DNA of 6,869 nt from an uncultured Kouleothrix sp. (lineage in GTDB: Bacteria > Chloroflexota > Chloroflexia > Chloroflexales > Roseiflexaceae): assembly GCA_937858455.1 (NCBI GenBank), contig CALLYN010000590.1:1-6869 (forward strand). Direction: 5' to 3'. A model generated the notes under the pieces. That model was given only the letters and a program-made list of their open reading frames with translations, made no database searches and was not told the origin of the DNA. A program made the translations under genes and the position numbers. This document shows, in pieces, positions 1 through 6,869 of the stretch. How positions within the stretch are numbered: the first letter of the stretch is position 1; every line of letters begins with the position of its first letter.

Positions 1-2
1 AA

Positions 3-380
3 GGCCCGCAGAGCACGGAAGGCACGATCGGCCCCTACGCGCTGCACGATTTCACGCTGTTCTACACGACGCGCTACGGCTTCCGCCCGTCAAAGATCGC
101 TTATCTCGCGCAGCAAGCCTGGAGCGATCCCACGCGCGGCCTCTGGCCCGAACATATCGCGGGCAAGGACAAACGCGCCTTTGATCTGGCGACGATCAAG
201 CATTGGATGGCCGTATTCCTGACGAAATTCTTCGCGCAAACCCAATTCAAACGCAGCGCCATCCCCAACGGCCCGAAGATTTCTTCCGGCGGCTCGCTCT
301 CCCCGCGCGGCGACTGGCGCGCACCGAGCGACAGCTCCGCCGCGCCGTGGCTGGAGGAGTTGGCCAAGAACGTGCCGTGA
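3..380 (+). CDS. nadE: NAD+ synthetase, glutamine-dependent, C-terminal end (5' partial)
   Basis: The open frame runs in from the left edge and ends at TGA 378-380, giving the last 125 residues. Glutamine-dependent NAD+ synthetase makes NAD+ from deamido-NAD+, ATP and ammonia released from glutamine, in the cytoplasm. The visible part is the C-terminal end of the synthetase domain: the stretch around [22 protein letters not shown], then [11 protein letters not shown] and [15 protein letters not shown], resembles the end of the long (roughly 680-residue) two-domain NadE of alphaproteobacteria and actinobacteria. The glutaminase domain and the ATP-binding SGGxDS loop lie outside the window, so the two-domain form is inferred from these C-terminal motifs. 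Codons are strongly GC-ending. A palindromic repeat begins four bases after the stop. Confidence 0.88.
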   Translation, partial: GPQSTEGTIGPYALHDFTLFYTTRYGFRPSKIAYLAQQAWSDPTRGLWPEHIAGKDKRAFDLATIKHWMAVFLTKFFAQTQFKRSAIPNGPKISSGGSLSPRGDWRAPSDSSAAPWLEELAKNVP

Positions 381-383
381 CCC

Positions 384-518
384 GTCATTCCCGGGCCGCC
401 GAAGGCGGAACCGGGAATCCAGGCGCGATGCGCGGCACCGCATTCTGCAAGGTTAGTGGTGTAGCGCCTACGGCGCTGGCTGGATTCCGGGTTCGCGCTT
501 CGCGCGCCCCGGAATGAC
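384..518. repeat. Palindromic intergenic element, rhizobial type
   Basis: This element of about 135 bp fills the gap between the nadE stop and the convergent small gene. It opens with GTCATTCCCGGG and closes with CCCCGGAATGAC, which are inverted copies. A second nested pair lies inside: CCGGGAATCCAG at 411-422 and CTGGATTCCGGG at 480-491. A smaller palindrome, TAGCGCCTACGGCGCT, sits between about 462 and 477. This layout is familiar from dispersed palindromic elements in Bradyrhizobium-like genomes, which supports an alphaproteobacterial source. As it lies between convergent genes, its hairpin could also act as a bidirectional terminator, but there is no clear T-tract. Confidence 0.75.
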
Positions 519-525
519 TGCGTGG

Positions 526-909
526 TTATTCCCCAAACACCCGCACCGTCGCGGTGCGGTGGCGCCAGCTGGTTTCTTCGTAGGTCATCGAGATGCGGTC
601 GATATTGCGTTCGCCGCCATTGAGATCGATCGCGCGCGTGCATTGGCCGGGATTGATCCGGGCCCGGACGTTCGCGTCCTGGCTGCCGCCATTGCGATAA
701 TCGATGCGCAGATCGTAAAACCGGATTGGGTTGCGATAGACGCACAATTTGATGTGGTCGAAATGGCGATCGCCCGGCAGTGAAATAACGTCATGATCGG
801 TCCGGTCGCCGACCTCGCGAACGGCCAGCTCCGTCCAGGCGAAGGCCGGCGCGCTCATTCCCGCGAACGCGACACAACTGGCCAACAGGATGCTTGTCAA
901 CTTCTTCAT
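526..909 (-). CDS. Small exported protein of unknown function (DUF2541-like)
   Basis: This encodes 127 residues. An open frame extends 11 codons further upstream, but ATG 909 is chosen because GGAGG lies about six bases before it and a classic signal peptide starts there: MKK, a hydrophobic core, and an Ala-x-Ala site ending at residue 24 (SAPAFA), leaving a mature protein of about 103 residues. The mature part begins WTELAVREVGDRTDHD and alternates short beta-like segments. It has two cysteines, C56 and C90, that could form a periplasmic disulphide. Segments such as KLCVYRNPIRFYDLRI and INPGQCTRAIDLNGGERNIDRI resemble rhizobial proteins I recall as DUF2541-type; this family name is uncertain. 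No catalytic motif is apparent. The gene is divergent from the glutathione S-transferase gene and convergent with nadE. Confidence 0.72.
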   Translation of the reverse strand: MKKLTSILLASCVAFAGMSAPAFAWTELAVREVGDRTDHDVISLPGDRHFDHIKLCVYRNPIRFYDLRIDYRNGGSQDANVRARINPGQCTRAIDLNGGERNIDRISMTYEETSWRHRTATVRVFGE

Positions 910-1007
910 ACGATCCTCCACTCGAGACCGTCTCTCCCGCACCTATTCTAACGCGGCGGCAAGAAATTCCCGTCGCGGAAATCGAAGCACTCAAATATAT
1001 TGTTACG
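910..1007. promoter_or_regulatory. Divergent intergenic region
   Basis: This 98-bp gap separates two divergent starts (909 on minus, 1008 on plus), so promoters for both genes must lie here or overlap the genes. On the minus strand the only clear signal is the GGAGG ribosome binding site. On the plus strand an AT-rich TATATT at 996-1001 resembles a -10 box, but it is only six bases from the ATG and no matching -35 is seen, so transcription could be leaderless or the signal may be chance. No operator palindrome was noticed. Confidence 0.35.
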
Positions 1008-1490
1008 ATGCCCACGCCTGACATCGTTCTCTACGGCTCCGTCTTCTCGCGCACCTTCACGGCGCGTTGGATGCTGGCCGAACTCGATCTGCCCTATCGC
1101 CTTGAAGTGGTGGACATCCGTCGCAATGACCAAAAGAAGGCGGACTATCTGAAGATCAATCCGATGGGCAAAGTGCCCGCGATCACCGATCACGGCGCGC
1201 TGATCACGGAGACCGCCGCGATCTGCCTCTATCTAGCCGACCGCTATGGCTACGGCGCGCTCGCGCCCACGATCGAGGACCCGTTGCGCGGGCCGTATGC
1301 GCGCTGGCTGGTCTATTCCACCGCCGTTTTGGAGCCCGCCATCCACATGAAGGATTGGGCCGATCCGGAAAAAGGCCGCGGCACGGGATGGGGCACGTAC
1401 GACAATGTCCTCGATGTGATCGAGCGCGCGCTCACGCCCGGCCCCTATCTGCTCGGCGAGCGCTTCACGGCGGCGCGCCCGTCCGGGTGA
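1008..1490 (+). CDS. Glutathione S-transferase, 3' truncated at a contig join
   Basis: ATG 1008 is the first in-frame ATG; the open frame extends back to 894 but would overlap the divergent gene. No clear Shine-Dalgarno precedes it. The N-terminal thioredoxin fold (residues 5 to about 80) is well formed: DIVLYGSVFSRTF with candidate glutathione-contacting Ser/Tyr residues (S11, S14, Y9), KVPAI with the cis-proline P57, and the ETAAI loop (E68, T69) that binds the gamma-glutamyl group. It would conjugate glutathione to electrophiles or serve a related detoxification role in the cytosol. The alpha-helical C-domain starts near residue 90 but stops at GERFTAA, which in the family normally continues into an Asp-containing helix of the D-box region. 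Here it runs into RPSG and TGA. At about 156 genuine residues it is short of the usual 200 or more. The loss coincides with a change of gene set and strand, so it is best read as truncated by a join rather than by evolution. Confidence 0.8.
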   Translation: MPTPDIVLYGSVFSRTFTARWMLAELDLPYRLEVVDIRRNDQKKADYLKINPMGKVPAITDHGALITETAAICLYLADRYGYGALAPTIEDPLRGPYARWLVYSTAVLEPAIHMKDWADPEKGRGTGWGTYDNVLDVIERALTPGPYLLGERFTAARPSG

Positions 1491-1725
1491 CCCTCTCCCG
1501 CGCGCCGGGACCGGTGTTGACCCGGTACCAAAAGGAGGTGCCCCCGGGGAGCCACTCCGGATGAATGCGCTGACGAAAGACCCGGTCTTCCGTCCGACCG
1601 GCCAGTCCCAATGCCCGCTCGTAATCCGTTTTGGATCCCTGGGCGAGGGCGGCGCAACCCATCAGGATCCAGGCGAAGAACCGGATCCACCCGCGGAGAC
1701 CCTCGACAGAGCGTTGCGTCCTCAT
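1465..1725 (-). CDS. S9 family (DPP-IV-like) exported peptidase, N-terminal fragment
   Basis: The frame begins at ATG 1725 (a TTG at 1734 in the same frame is an alternative) and runs 86 codons to a TGA at 1465. A hydrophobic segment at residues 13-28 (WIRFFAWILMGCAALA) is a signal peptide; LMGC is an imperfect lipobox, so a lipoprotein is possible. After it come TDYERALGLAGRTEDRVFRQRI, then HPEWLPGGTSFWYRVN. The YERA opening and the P-x-W-L-P-x-G-x-S-F-W-Y segment resemble the start of the beta-propeller of S9/dipeptidyl-peptidase IV proteins in Verrucomicrobiota. The rest of the propeller and the C-terminal Ser-Asp-His hydrolase domain, normally giving 700 or more residues, are absent; the tail (roughly VTRTGAPP) may already be foreign or read past the join. 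It follows mobA on the same strand after a gap of about 58 nt. Activity cannot be judged from this fragment. Confidence 0.62.
   Translation of the reverse strand: MRTQRSVEGLRGWIRFFAWILMGCAALAQGSKTDYERALGLAGRTEDRVFRQRIHPEWLPGGTSFWYRVNTGPGARERVTRTGAPP
1470..1505. other. Putative chimeric join A/B
   Basis: A plus-strand glutathione S-transferase gene and a minus-strand S9 peptidase gene both lose their 3' parts here, tail to tail. Family resemblance on the transferase side ends at about 1475. On the peptidase side it fades between about 1505 and 1480. The sequence between is GC-rich and low in complexity (CGGCGGCGCGCCCG), giving plenty of scope for short overlaps between unrelated genomes. The exact breakpoint cannot be placed by eye. 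Confidence 0.6.
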
Positions 1726-1783
1726 CGTCCTCAAAACCTGCCGGTGGACTGAGGGGAAGTCTTTTCGAAAAATCGCGCCAGCA

Positions 1784-2386
1784 TCAGGGTCCGTCGGAAG
1801 GTCCCCCTGCGAAATCGCCCGGCCGGTTCCAGTTCAGCAGCAGGGATTCCTCGGCAGTAGAGAGGTCCAGCACCTCCATCGTCCCACAGGACACGAGCTC
1901 CGTGACGAGGGGCTGGAGGGAGAGTTCGCCACGCTCGAGACGCCGATTCACCGCCGCCCATGCCGACGCGGGATAGACCGCCGCCAGGGGCTCAAACAGG
2001 CCTCGAACCCGTGGGACACATCCCCGCAGCCCGGCGCATCGCCCCAGGAGCGTTCGAAGAAAGTCCGCACTCAATTGGGGCAGATCGATGGCGATGACGA
2101 CAACGAAGGAACCCGAGGCGGACTGCAACACCCGCTCCAATCCCGCCAAGGGACCCAATCCGGGCCGCCGGTCGGCCAGGACCCCGGTATCGTTGGGAAG
2201 AAAGTGGGGAGGGTCCTGTCCCGGCGCCAGGCAAACCCAGCGTTCGTCGATGCCCGCTTCCGCCAGGAGCCGGAGCTGCCGAAGCAGGAGCGGCTCCCCC
2301 TGAACGTACAGGTCCACCTTGGGACAACCCATCCGGAGCCCGAGCCCCCCGGCCAGCACAGCGCCGCTGACGCCTGGCCTACCCAT
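1784..2386 (-). CDS. mobA: Molybdenum cofactor guanylyltransferase (MobA-like)
   Basis: ATG 2386 gives 200 residues, typical for MobA, and follows GGGGGG by five bases. In-frame ATGs at 2425 and 2449 only add a poorly conserved leader. MobA transfers GMP from GTP to Mo-molybdopterin to make the bis-MGD cofactor used by DMSO-reductase-family enzymes. The nucleotidyltransferase Rossmann fold is clear: GAVLAGGLGLRMGCPKV at residues 8-24 carries the LAGG loop, R18, M19, G20 and K23; D72 lies before GPLAGL (78-83), which contacts guanine or phosphate in the family; IDLP at 100-103 holds the metal-binding Asp (D101); EPLAAVYP and, near the C-terminus, NWNRPGDF match the family EPLxAxY and NxNTPxD signatures. 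Two departures from the usual text are seen: LGLR for xSxR and PK for DK. A general NTP-transferase with another substrate is possible but less likely. It is complete and precedes the S9 peptidase gene on the same strand. Confidence 0.85.
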   Translation of the reverse strand: MGRPGVSGAVLAGGLGLRMGCPKVDLYVQGEPLLLRQLRLLAEAGIDERWVCLAPGQDPPHFLPNDTGVLADRRPGLGPLAGLERVLQSASGSFVVVIAIDLPQLSADFLRTLLGRCAGLRGCVPRVRGLFEPLAAVYPASAWAAVNRRLERGELSLQPLVTELVSCGTMEVLDLSTAEESLLLNWNRPGDFAGGPSDGP

Positions 2387-2466
2387 TTCGACCCCCCAAA
2401 CGACGCTTGCCAATGCGGCCCGCATCGGTTTCCTTGGCCCCGTTACCAAGGCATCTGCTTCCTTCC
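2387..2466. promoter_or_regulatory. Short divergent gap between mobA and the composite ORF
   Basis: These 80 bp separate the mobA start from ATG 2467. On the minus strand GGGGGG next to the mobA ATG is the only ribosome-binding-like signal. On the plus strand no Shine-Dalgarno precedes ATG 2467, and no convincing -35/-10 pair is seen. The gap could be a genuine divergent promoter in one verrucomicrobial genome or could hide another join. Confidence 0.3.
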
Positions 2467-4500
<2,034 letters not shown>

Positions 4501-4536
4501 TACTTATACGCTCTTCGCTTGCTCACGTATAGATTA

Positions 4537-4571
4537 TGTTGCACTGCGTGGCTTCGCCACGCAGTGCAACA
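4537..4571. repeat. Perfect 16-bp hairpin, first of a pair
   Basis: TGTTGCACTGCGTGGC (4537-4552) and its exact reverse complement (4556-4571) flank the three bases TTC. The tip GGC-TTC-GCC should be very stable. It lies 36 bp after the aldo/keto reductase stop, in the gap where that gene and the subunit IV gene converge. A role as bidirectional terminator or a dispersed REP-like palindrome is possible; no T-tract follows directly. Confidence 0.75.
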
Positions 4572-4593
4572 CAAGCGGTACTTTCCTTTTGAA

Positions 4594-4632
4594 CGTGTGC
4601 ATTTTCCGCGCTGCGCGCGGAAAATGCACACG
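4594..4632. repeat. Perfect 18-bp hairpin, second of a pair
   Basis: CGTGTGCATTTTCCGCGC (4594-4611) and its exact reverse complement (4615-4632) flank the three bases TGC. It starts 22 bp after the first hairpin and ends 24 bp before the subunit IV stop codon. Like the first, it has a 3-nt loop enclosed by GC/GC, but the stem sequence differs. Bidirectional termination of the two convergent genes is the simplest role; a dispersed palindromic repeat is the alternative. Confidence 0.75.
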
Positions 4633-4656
4633 ATAATCAAAAAGCACCGTCTGGCG

Positions 4657-4986
4657 CTAGCCCAGCGGCGCGGGCAGCAGCCCAAACCAGCCGCGGCTGA
4701 CGTAGTCGGCCATGGTCAGGCCGACCATGATCGCCAGCCAGACAAAGCCGGCCGCCGCGAACACCCAGGCCAGCCGGCCGCTGAAGCGCACATGCATAAA
4801 GTAGAGGATGATCAGCAGCGCCTTGGCGGCGGCGATCGCCAGCGCGATTGCGCCGTTCAGCGGCCCAAGGTCGAGCTGCGCCGCCACTAGCGTCAGCGCC
4901 AGCAGCGCCAGCAGCGCGCCAAACACCAGCAGGTTGGCTTTGAGCGAGACGATATGCTTGCCGGCTGTAGCGGTTTGTTGCGCCAT
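4657..4986 (-). CDS. Cytochrome c oxidase subunit IV (prokaryotic type)
   Basis: ATG 4986 gives 109 residues, as expected for this small subunit, and is preceded by AAGGA seven bases upstream; the open frame extends to 5190 but the extra part overlaps an inverted repeat and is not protein-like. Three membrane helices are seen at about residues 18-38, 43-65 and 72-94. The conserved signature NGAIALAIAAAKALLIILYFMHVRFS, with YFMHVR after helix 2, and the end LTMADYVSRGW are hallmarks of the bacterial subunit IV that helps assemble or stabilise aa3-type oxidases in the cytoplasmic membrane. It has no redox centre. It lies downstream of subunit III on the same strand, but 258 bp away rather than overlapping, so it may have its own promoter in that gap. 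Confidence 0.9.
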   Translation of the reverse strand: MAQQTATAGKHIVSLKANLLVFGALLALLALTLVAAQLDLGPLNGAIALAIAAAKALLIILYFMHVRFSGRLAWVFAAAGFVWLAIMVGLTMADYVSRGWFGLLPAPLG

Positions 4987-5123
4987 GGTGTTTTCCTTCT
5001 GTGGCAGGCTTCCATTCCTTGGCATTTCGGTTTCACCCTGGACGGGCGCGCTCGATACGTGCCCGTGCGCATTTGTTCGCGCGGGCCTTAGTACTTTGTT
5101 AACCAAGTTTCTTTGTCTATCAG
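4987..5123. promoter_or_regulatory. Leader region of the subunit IV gene
   Basis: This stretch contains the AAGGA ribosome binding site near 4994-4998 (minus strand). It is less GC-rich than its surroundings around 5085-5122 (TTGTTAACCAAGTTTCTTTG), which could host a promoter on the minus strand, although no convincing -35/-10 pair was identified. Nothing else was seen. Confidence 0.3.
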
Positions 5124-5194
5124 TGTCATGGTGAGCGAAGCGAAACATCTCGCTGATTTGGCAGCGAGGGAGCGGAGCTTCGTTCAGCATGACA
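5124..5194. repeat. Imperfect inverted repeat of a dispersed type
   Basis: TGTCATGGTGAGCGAAGC at the left and GCTTCGTTCAGCATGACA at the right are inverted copies with two mismatches. They enclose a second pair, CGCTG (5151-5155) and CAGCG (5161-5165), around ATTTGG. Elements of the form TGTCATxCTGAGCG-(C/A)AGCGAA...GCTTCG...ATGACA are, from memory, abundant in Chloroflexota and some other genomes, where they sit in intergenic gaps. Here the repeat lies between the subunit III and IV genes. It could terminate the upstream transcript or simply be an inserted element that split an older, tighter operon. Confidence 0.7.
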
Positions 5195-5244
5195 GCATTG
5201 CTCTCGGATCCAGCGAATGAAAAAGAAATTTGTTGGCAGACTAT

Positions 5245-5889
5245 TTAGCCCACCAGGTACAGCACCGGGAACAGAAACACCCACACAATATCCACGAAGT
5301 GCCAGAACAGGCCCGCGACCTCGACCGGGGTGCTGTAGGCCGCCGAGAAGCGCCCGCGCCACGCAAGCAGCGCCACCACACCCACCCAGCCGATCGCGAT
5401 CAGCATGTGCAGCGCGTGCAGGCCGGTCATGGCGAAGTAGAAGTCGAAGAACAGCTGGGCGCGGCGCGGGTCGGCGCCCTCGTAGGCGAAGCCAAAGCCC
5501 CTGAGCGGCACCAGGTGCTCCTGGAAGTCGAGGTAGTACTCGGTGGCCTTGATGCCGAGAAACCCCAGCCCGAGCAGCATAGTGGCCGCGAGCAGGCCCA
5601 CCAGCCAGCCGCGCCGGCCCAGCGCTGCGGCGCGCACCGCCAGCGCCATGGTCAGGCTGCTGCACAGCAGCACCGCCGTGTTCAGCGCGCCGAGCGAGGC
5701 GTACAGGTGCCGGCTGGCCTCGCGAAACGCCTCGGCGTAGCTGTAGCGGTACACCGCGAAGGCCGCGAACAGCCCGCCGAGAAACATCACCTCGGTCGCC
5801 AGAAAGATCCACATGCCCAGGTAGCTCGACATGTGCTGCTGCTCGGCGTCGTCGAAGTGGTGCGCCACAAGCCCGCGTGTTTCAGACAT
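5245..5889 (-). CDS. ctaE: Cytochrome c oxidase subunit III
   Basis: This complete gene encodes 214 residues. Subunit III is a membrane subunit without redox centres that stabilises the proton-pumping core and prevents turnover inactivation. The length fits the five-helix form that lacks the first two helices of the mitochondrial protein. Family signatures in order are [19 protein letters not shown] (23-41, with E33), [12 protein letters not shown] (111-122), [19 protein letters not shown] (147-165, H158 and H161), and [20 protein letters not shown] at the C-terminus (193-212). ATG 5889 overlaps the subunit I stop by 8 nt and has a purine-rich GGGGGAAG just upstream inside the subunit I gene, so translation is probably coupled. 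The next gene, subunit IV, follows after 258 bp. Confidence 0.95.
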   Translation of the reverse strand: MSETRGLVAHHFDDAEQQHMSSYLGMWIFLATEVMFLGGLFAAFAVYRYSYAEAFREASRHLYASLGALNTAVLLCSSLTMALAVRAAALGRRGWLVGLLAATMLLGLGFLGIKATEYYLDFQEHLVPLRGFGFAYEGADPRRAQLFFDFYFAMTGLHALHMLIAIGWVGVVALLAWRGRFSAAYSTPVEVAGLFWHFVDIVWVFLFPVLYLVG

Positions 5890-6869
5890 ACTCTTCCCCC
5901 TGCGGCGTGAATGCCTCCGGGTGCGCCGGGTCGTACTCGTAGGGCGGCTGCATCACGATCGGCGTGCGCGCGAAGTTATCCTTGCCCGGCGGCGAGCTCG
6001 TCTGCCACTCCAGGCCGGTCGCGCTCCAGGGGTTTGGCGGCGCCAGCTTGCCGTAGCGCAGCGACCAAATCAGGTAGGCCAGCGGCAGCAGGTAGCCAAC
6101 CGCCAGGATCGTCGCGCCGGCGGTCGAGAGCACATTCCACACCTGAAACTCGGGCGCGTACTCGTGGTAGCGCCGCGGCATGCCCAGGTAGCCCAGGATG
6201 AACTGCGGGAAAAACGTCAGGTTGAAGCCCAGGAACAGCGTCAGCGCGGCGATCTTGCCCCACCACTCCGGGTACATGCGCCCGGTGATCTTCGGCCACC
6301 AGAAATGGATGCCGCCGAGGTAGGCCGAAACCATGCCGCCGACCATGATGTAGTGGAAGTGCGCGATCACAAAGTACGTGTCGGTCACGTGCACGTCTAC
6401 CGGCAGCGCCGCCAGAAACAGCCCGGTGAGGCCGCCGATCGTGAACAGGCCGATGAAGCCGAGCGCGTACAGCATCGGCGTGCTGAAGAAGATCGCGCCG
6501 CGAAACATGGTGCCGAGCCAGCTGAACACCTTGATCGCCGAGGGGATGGCCACCAGGTAGCTCAGCAGCGAAAACGTCATGGCCGCGTAGATCGACATTC
6601 CGCCGACGAAGATATGGTGGCCCCACACCAGAAAGCCGATCACCGCGATCGCCAGGCTCGAGATCGCGATCAGGCCGTAGCTGAACGGCCGGCTGCGCGA
6701 GAAGCAGGTGATCAGCTCGCTCACCACGCCCATGCCCGGCAGGATCATGATGTACACCGCCGGGTGCGAGTAGAACCAGAACAGGTGCTCGAACAGCACC
6801 GGGTCGCCGCCCAACGCCGGGTCGAACACGCCAATGCCGAACGCGCGCTCGAGCAGCACCAGCGTGAGC
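5882..6869 (-). CDS. ctaD: Cytochrome c oxidase subunit I, A2-type, C-terminal part (5' partial)
   Basis: The frame enters from the right edge and ends at TGA 5884-5882, giving the last 328 residues, roughly the C-terminal 60% of a subunit of about 530-560 residues. Subunit I is the catalytic membrane core that reduces O2 to water and pumps protons. Ligands are visible (numbering from the first visible codon): CuB binding by H35 with the His-Tyr pair H35/Y39 in YSHPAVY, and H84-H85 in VWGHH; haem a3 by H170 and haem a by H172 in VIAHFHY. The K-channel lysine K113 is present in PSAIKVFSW. The motif reads YSHPAV, not GHPEV, so the D-channel glutamate is replaced by the Tyr-Ser pair that defines A2-type oxidases. 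The HD before TY is TD, as in many non-proteobacterial enzymes. The gene is upstream of subunit III with an 8-nt overlap. The N-terminal haem a ligand and the start are outside the window. Confidence 0.95.
   Translation of the reverse strand, partial: LTLVLLERAFGIGVFDPALGGDPVLFEHLFWFYSHPAVYIMILPGMGVVSELITCFSRSRPFSYGLIAISSLAIAVIGFLVWGHHIFVGGMSIYAAMTFSLLSYLVAIPSAIKVFSWLGTMFRGAIFFSTPMLYALGFIGLFTIGGLTGLFLAALPVDVHVTDTYFVIAHFHYIMVGGMVSAYLGGIHFWWPKITGRMYPEWWGKIAALTLFLGFNLTFFPQFILGYLGMPRRYHEYAPEFQVWNVLSTAGATILAVGYLLPLAYLIWSLRYGKLAPPNPWSATGLEWQTSSPPGKDNFARTPIVMQPPYEYDPAHPEAFTPQGEEYV

Noticed and set aside
894..1007. Upstream TTG start for the glutathione S-transferase at 894
   Set aside because: It would overlap the start of the divergent exported protein and add 38 non-conserved residues; the thioredoxin fold begins right after ATG 1008.
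4537..4632. Paired palindromes as the start of a CRISPR array
   Set aside because: The two stems differ in sequence, there are only two units, and no spacer-repeat periodicity or cas gene is present.
4987..5190. N-terminal extension of subunit IV up to 5190
   Set aside because: The extension overlaps the inverted repeat, is polar and unlike the family, while ATG 4986 has a good ribosome binding site and gives the expected length.
5230..5910. Plus-strand open frame (226 codons) opposite subunit III
   Set aside because: Antisense of a fully conserved subunit III; it shows no independent protein features.

Overview
The window does not read like one genome. Protein families, codon use and repeat types change abruptly, and several genes are cut off exactly where they change. 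The simplest reading is a chimeric metagenome contig made of pieces from at least four bacterial groups. The taxonomic labels are inferences from remembered family resemblance; no search was run.

Block A (1 to about 1475) looks alphaproteobacterial, probably Rhizobiales. It holds the 3' end of a glutamine-dependent NAD+ synthetase gene, a rhizobial-style palindromic intergenic element, a small exported protein of unknown function on the minus strand, and a divergent glutathione S-transferase gene that breaks off inside its C-terminal domain. Block B (about 1476 to 2466) is on the minus strand and looks verrucomicrobial: a complete mobA-like molybdenum cofactor guanylyltransferase followed by the first ~80 codons of an exported S9/DPP-IV-type peptidase, whose remainder is missing at the A/B join.

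Block C (2467 to 3378) is one open reading frame of 303 codons made of three unrelated parts joined in frame: the N-terminus of a small exported Cys-rich protein (DUF6370-like, verrucomicrobial style), the C-terminus of a Bacteroidota protein ending in a type IX secretion (T9SS type A) sorting domain, and the last ~40 residues of a ThuA-like domain. The parts have incompatible biology. The second join falls where both parent families can encode the same short peptide (RVVAL), as expected for a short-overlap misassembly.

Block D (about 3250 to 6869) looks like Chloroflexota (Roseiflexaceae/Kouleothrix-like, inferred). It contains the ThuA-like tail, a complete aldo/keto reductase with a strong ribosome binding site, two perfect long hairpins in the convergent gap, and on the minus strand a cytochrome c oxidase cluster in transcription order: subunit I (N-terminus off the window), subunit III (8-nt overlap with subunit I), a 258-nt gap carrying an inverted repeat, and subunit IV. 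Subunit I carries the YSHPAV motif of A2-type haem-copper oxidases. Together these genes encode the membrane core of an aerobic terminal oxidase; subunit II is not in the window and would be expected upstream of subunit I.

No tRNA, rRNA, CRISPR array, transposase or phage gene was seen. I found no convincing new biological system. The most unusual features are the chimeric joins, the in-frame triple fusion and the paired perfect hairpins.
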